Source of the DNA: Kribbella solani
GTDB lineage: Bacteria; Actinomycetota; Actinomycetes; Propionibacteriales; Kribbellaceae
DNA length: 64,000 nucleotides
Direction of reading: 5' to 3'
Assembly: GCF_014205295.1 (NCBI RefSeq)
Contig: NZ_JACHNF010000001.1
Coordinates: forward strand, 806,001-870,000
Position numbers and translations under genes: made by a program. Numbering within the stretch: the first letter of the stretch is position 1; each line of letters begins with the position of its first letter. The notes under the pieces were generated by a model, which did no database searches, had not been told where the DNA came from, and was given only the letters and a program-made list of their open reading frames with translations. Below are positions 61,767 through 64,000 of this stretch, piece by piece.

Positions 61767-63013
61767 TTCTTCAACAGGCCGTTCACCTTGGTTTGGGCGT
61801 CGGCCAGGGCCTTCTCCACCGTCTTCCGGCCGGCGGCGGCCGCGGTCAGTTCCTGGGTCACCGCGTCCTGCATTTCCTGCTGGCGTTCGATCACCGGCGG
61901 CAGGACCGGGGACTCGAGCGCGGTGAAGACGGCCGCGCGGTTGGCCGGCTTCGGCTGGTCGAGGTACGACTTCAGCTTGCTCTCGTCGGCGATCGGCGGC
62001 AGCTCCCACGACGACGCGAGCCGGGTCTTCGTCGTCTCGTCGGAGGACGACAGGTACGTGATCCACTTCTGCGCCGCGGTCGCGTTCTTCGATGCCGCGT
62101 TCACCACCAGCCCGTTCGCGAACATCGCGGACGCCTTCTTCGTGTTCCCCGGCTCGACCACGACGTCCCAGTCGAACTTCGCGTCCGCGAGCGCCGAGAA
62201 CATCCAGATCCCGGTGTGCCACATCGCCAGCTTCCCGGACTTGAACAGCTTCGAGTCGAAGTCCGGCGTGCCGGCACCGTCCGCCTCGGTCGGCATCGTC
62301 TTACCGACCTTCCCGACCAGGAAGTTCGCCGCCTCGACGCCCTGCGGAGAGTTGAACGTGGCAGCGGTCCGATCGGCGTTCAGGAACTCGCCACCGTTCT
62401 GCGCTAGTACCTTGTAGAACTCGTTGTACGACACCGGCTGGTAGTCGCCCCACGTCTTGGTCGCCTTGTTCGTCAGCTTGGTGGCCGCCGCCTGCTCGTC
62501 CTTCCAGGTCCAGTCGGCCGTCGGCGCGGCCACGCCGGCCTGCTTGAACAGCGTCTTGTTGTAGAACAGCACGACGTTCGAGAACGATTCGGGGACGCCG
62601 TACTGCTTACCGTCGGAGCTGAACGCGCTGTACAACGACGGCTTGTACACGGCACCGTCGACGTCCTTCAGCTCGGCCAGCGAGCCGTTCTTCGCGTACG
62701 TCACGAAGTTCTCGTAGTTCAGTTCGAACGCGTCGGCCGCGGTGCCACCAGCGACAGCGGTCTGCAACTTGGTGAAGTAGTCGGCGTACGGGACCGTCTC
62801 GACCTGGACCGTGATGTCCGGGTTCGCGGTCTGGAACGCGTTCACGATCGCGGTCAGGTCCTTCTCGTGCCCGTCGTTGGACGAGAAGTTCATGTACCGC
62901 ACCACTGCCTTCCCGTCCGGTGCCGCGGCCTCCTTGGTGGCCGAGCCCTGCCCACAGGCGGTCAGCGCAAGCGCGACGGTCACACCGACGGCCGCGAACC
63001 TGAGAATGCGCAT
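61763..63013 (-). CDS. Sugar ABC importer substrate-binding lipoprotein
   Basis: A 416-residue family 1 solute-binding protein. The signal ends in LTAC; mature features include YMNFSSNDGHEKDLTAIVNAF and GVPESFSNVVLFYNK. The ATG has an AAGGGA site. It lies between the permeases (upstream) and the two glycosidases (downstream), which suggests an alpha-linked oligosaccharide as ligand. Confidence 0.9.
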   Translation of the reverse strand: MRILRFAAVGVTVALALTACGQGSATKEAAAPDGKAVVRYMNFSSNDGHEKDLTAIVNAFQTANPDITVQVETVPYADYFTKLQTAVAGGTAADAFELNYENFVTYAKNGSLAELKDVDGAVYKPSLYSAFSSDGKQYGVPESFSNVVLFYNKTLFKQAGVAAPTADWTWKDEQAAATKLTNKATKTWGDYQPVSYNEFYKVLAQNGGEFLNADRTAATFNSPQGVEAANFLVGKVGKTMPTEADGAGTPDFDSKLFKSGKLAMWHTGIWMFSALADAKFDWDVVVEPGNTKKASAMFANGLVVNAASKNATAAQKWITYLSSSDETTKTRLASSWELPPIADESKLKSYLDQPKPANRAAVFTALESPVLPPVIERQQEMQDAVTQELTAAAAGRKTVEKALADAQTKVNGLLKK

Positions 63014-63056
63014 TGGCGACTTTCCCTTCACTTGATGCGGAGCTACTTGGTAGGAG

Positions 63057-63860
63057 TTACTTGATTCCGGTGTGGGCGACACCGGCGATGATGTGGCGCT
63101 GCGCGAGCAGGTAGACGACAGCGATCGGGACGATGGAGACGACGGAGCCCGCCATCACGACGTCCCACTGGGTGGTGAACTGACCCTGCAGCGTGGACAG
63201 CCCGAGCGGCAGCGTCATGAACTCCGGTGACCGGATCACCACCAGCGGCCAGAGGAAGCTGTTCCAGCTGCCCATGAACGCGAACACGGCGACGGTCGCG
63301 AGCGCCGGCCGGATCAGCGGCAGCACGATGGTGGTGAAGATCCGCAGATGCCCCGCGCCGTCGATGGTCGCGGCCTCGTCCAGCTCGGTCGGTACGGCGG
63401 TGACCGCCTGCCGGAGCAGGAACACCCCGAACGCGGACGCGATCGTCGGCGCGAGCAGTGCGAAGTACGTGTCCTGCAGGTTCAGTGTCTTCATCTCGAT
63501 GAACAGCGGTACGACGAGCACCTGCAGTGGCACCATCAGGGTGGCCAGGTAGCAGCCGAAGACCACGTTCTTCAGCGGGAAGTGCAGTCGCGCGAACCCG
63601 TACGCCGCCATCGATCCGGTGATCAGCTGGAGCACCGTGGAGGCGCCCGCGATCAGCAGCGAGTTGATCAGGATGCGCCAGATCGGCATCGCGTCCAGCA
63701 ACGTCCGGTACGCGTCCAGCGTCGGGTTGTGCACGATCAGCTTCGGACCGTCGGCCAGTGAACCTTCGGGCGTGATCGACGTGATCACCGTCCACAGGAA
63801 CGGGAAGAGCATCACGGCCGCGCCGATCAGGACCGCCGCGTACAGCCAGAACCTACGCAT
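63057..63860 (-). CDS. Sugar ABC importer permease, MalG type
   Basis: A 267-residue six-segment permease with the EAA loop LDEAATIDGAGHLRIFTTIVLP and the ending AQRHIIAGVAHTGIK. The ATG overlaps the stop of the upstream permease by eight bases. Confidence 0.9.
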   Translation of the reverse strand: MRRFWLYAAVLIGAAVMLFPFLWTVITSITPEGSLADGPKLIVHNPTLDAYRTLLDAMPIWRILINSLLIAGASTVLQLITGSMAAYGFARLHFPLKNVVFGCYLATLMVPLQVLVVPLFIEMKTLNLQDTYFALLAPTIASAFGVFLLRQAVTAVPTELDEAATIDGAGHLRIFTTIVLPLIRPALATVAVFAFMGSWNSFLWPLVVIRSPEFMTLPLGLSTLQGQFTTQWDVVMAGSVVSIVPIAVVYLLAQRHIIAGVAHTGIK

Positions 63861-64000
63861 AGTGCACCCACTTCCGCTGGCCGCGGATCTGGAACACCGT
63901 GATCACCAGGATCACCGCGAACAGGATCCAGGACAGTGCGGACGCTTCACCGGCGCGTCCGTACCGGAAGGTCAGGTCGTAGATCTGCCCGACCACCACC
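63853..64000 (-). CDS. Sugar ABC importer permease, MalF type (5' part outside the window)
   Basis: Only the last 48 residues are in the window. They read QIYDLTFRYGRAGEASALSW, a hydrophobic helix and QIRGQRKWVHYA, which is the typical C terminus of a MalF-type partner (last membrane segment). It overlaps the MalG-type gene. Confidence 0.85.
   Translation of the reverse strand, partial: VVVGQIYDLTFRYGRAGEASALSWILFAVILVITVFQIRGQRKWVHYA

Noticed and set aside
60654-62222. Longer frame adding about 150 residues before the GH15-like protein
   Set aside because: The extra part is an alternative frame of the lipoprotein gene; the GTG at 61766 in a GTGA overlap gives a normal start.
1-64000. CRISPR arrays, tRNA or rRNA genes, insertion sequences
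   Set aside because: No regularly spaced repeats, cloverleaf-like segments, transposase motifs or terminal inverted repeats were seen by eye on either strand.

Overview
The window is 64 kb of GC-rich, densely packed bacterial DNA. It shows frequent 4-base start/stop overlaps (ATGA, GTGA), many GTG starts, twin-arginine and lipoprotein signals, and a large number of carbohydrate ABC transporters, GntR and AraC regulators and secreted or cytosolic hydrolases. This points to a soil actinobacterium of the Kribbella / Nocardioides / Streptomyces kind; the exact genus cannot be fixed from the sequence alone. No rRNA, tRNA, CRISPR array, insertion sequence or integrase was seen. The longest stretch without a gene is about 275 bp (9211-9485).

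Region 1 (1-11.4 kb) is a fatty-acid/polyketide-like operon on the minus strand, read from 9210 downwards: AcpS-like phosphopantetheinyl transferase, malonyl transacylase, ketoreductase, acyl carrier protein, FabZ-type dehydratase, GcvT-like folate-binding protein, a single-chain double ketosynthase (KS-KS), a second and degenerate AcpS-like protein, an SDR, and an NB-ARC type ATPase regulator that runs off the window. Most neighbours are coupled by 4-base overlaps. A divergent pair (hotdog thioesterase and BBE-type flavoenzyme) probably belongs to the same pathway.

Region 2 (11.3-25.6 kb) looks like a nucleoside import and sugar-catabolism locus. The minus arm carries an aminotransferase, an SDR, a nucleoside-hydrolase homologue and a TrkA-N protein. 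The plus arm carries a BMP-family lipoprotein, ATPase, two permeases, a TIM-barrel isomerase, a fused dihydroxyacetone-kinase-type kinase, an RpiB-type isomerase, an adenosine deaminase homologue and a FadR-type GntR regulator. Several active-site residues that contact the ribose are changed, so the nucleoside or its sugar may be unusual. CTGGT-NNN-ACCAG-like operators occur in the divergent promoter, before the regulator and again at 27.8 kb.

Region 3 (25.6-34.7 kb) holds an N,N-dimethylformamidase-like protein divergent from a bicovalent flavoenzyme plus a CehA/McbA-type metallohydrolase. It then carries a TrmB-family regulator divergent from a nitrilase-aldoxime dehydratase pair (aldoxime to nitrile to acid).

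Region 4 (34.6-38.7 kb) has two GT-C mannosyltransferase-like membrane proteins and a membrane-anchored esterase. Region 5 (38.8-44.4 kb) is a GntR-controlled ABC importer with ManNAc kinase and ManNAc-6-phosphate epimerase (sialic-acid/amino-sugar use). Region 6 (44.5-51.8 kb) mixes a PhyH dioxygenase, AraC regulators, a DUF1772/DUF3703 pair, a GT39-like transferase and a Tat-exported glycoside-hydrolase-like protein. Region 7 (50.9-58.5 kb) is an AraC-controlled glycan locus: GH99-like, DUF2264 (GH154-like) and an LplB/YtcP-type importer, sharing one long promoter/operator element. Region 8 (58.5-64 kb) is a minus-strand alpha-glucoside locus (ABC importer, GH15-like, GH31) continuing past the right edge.
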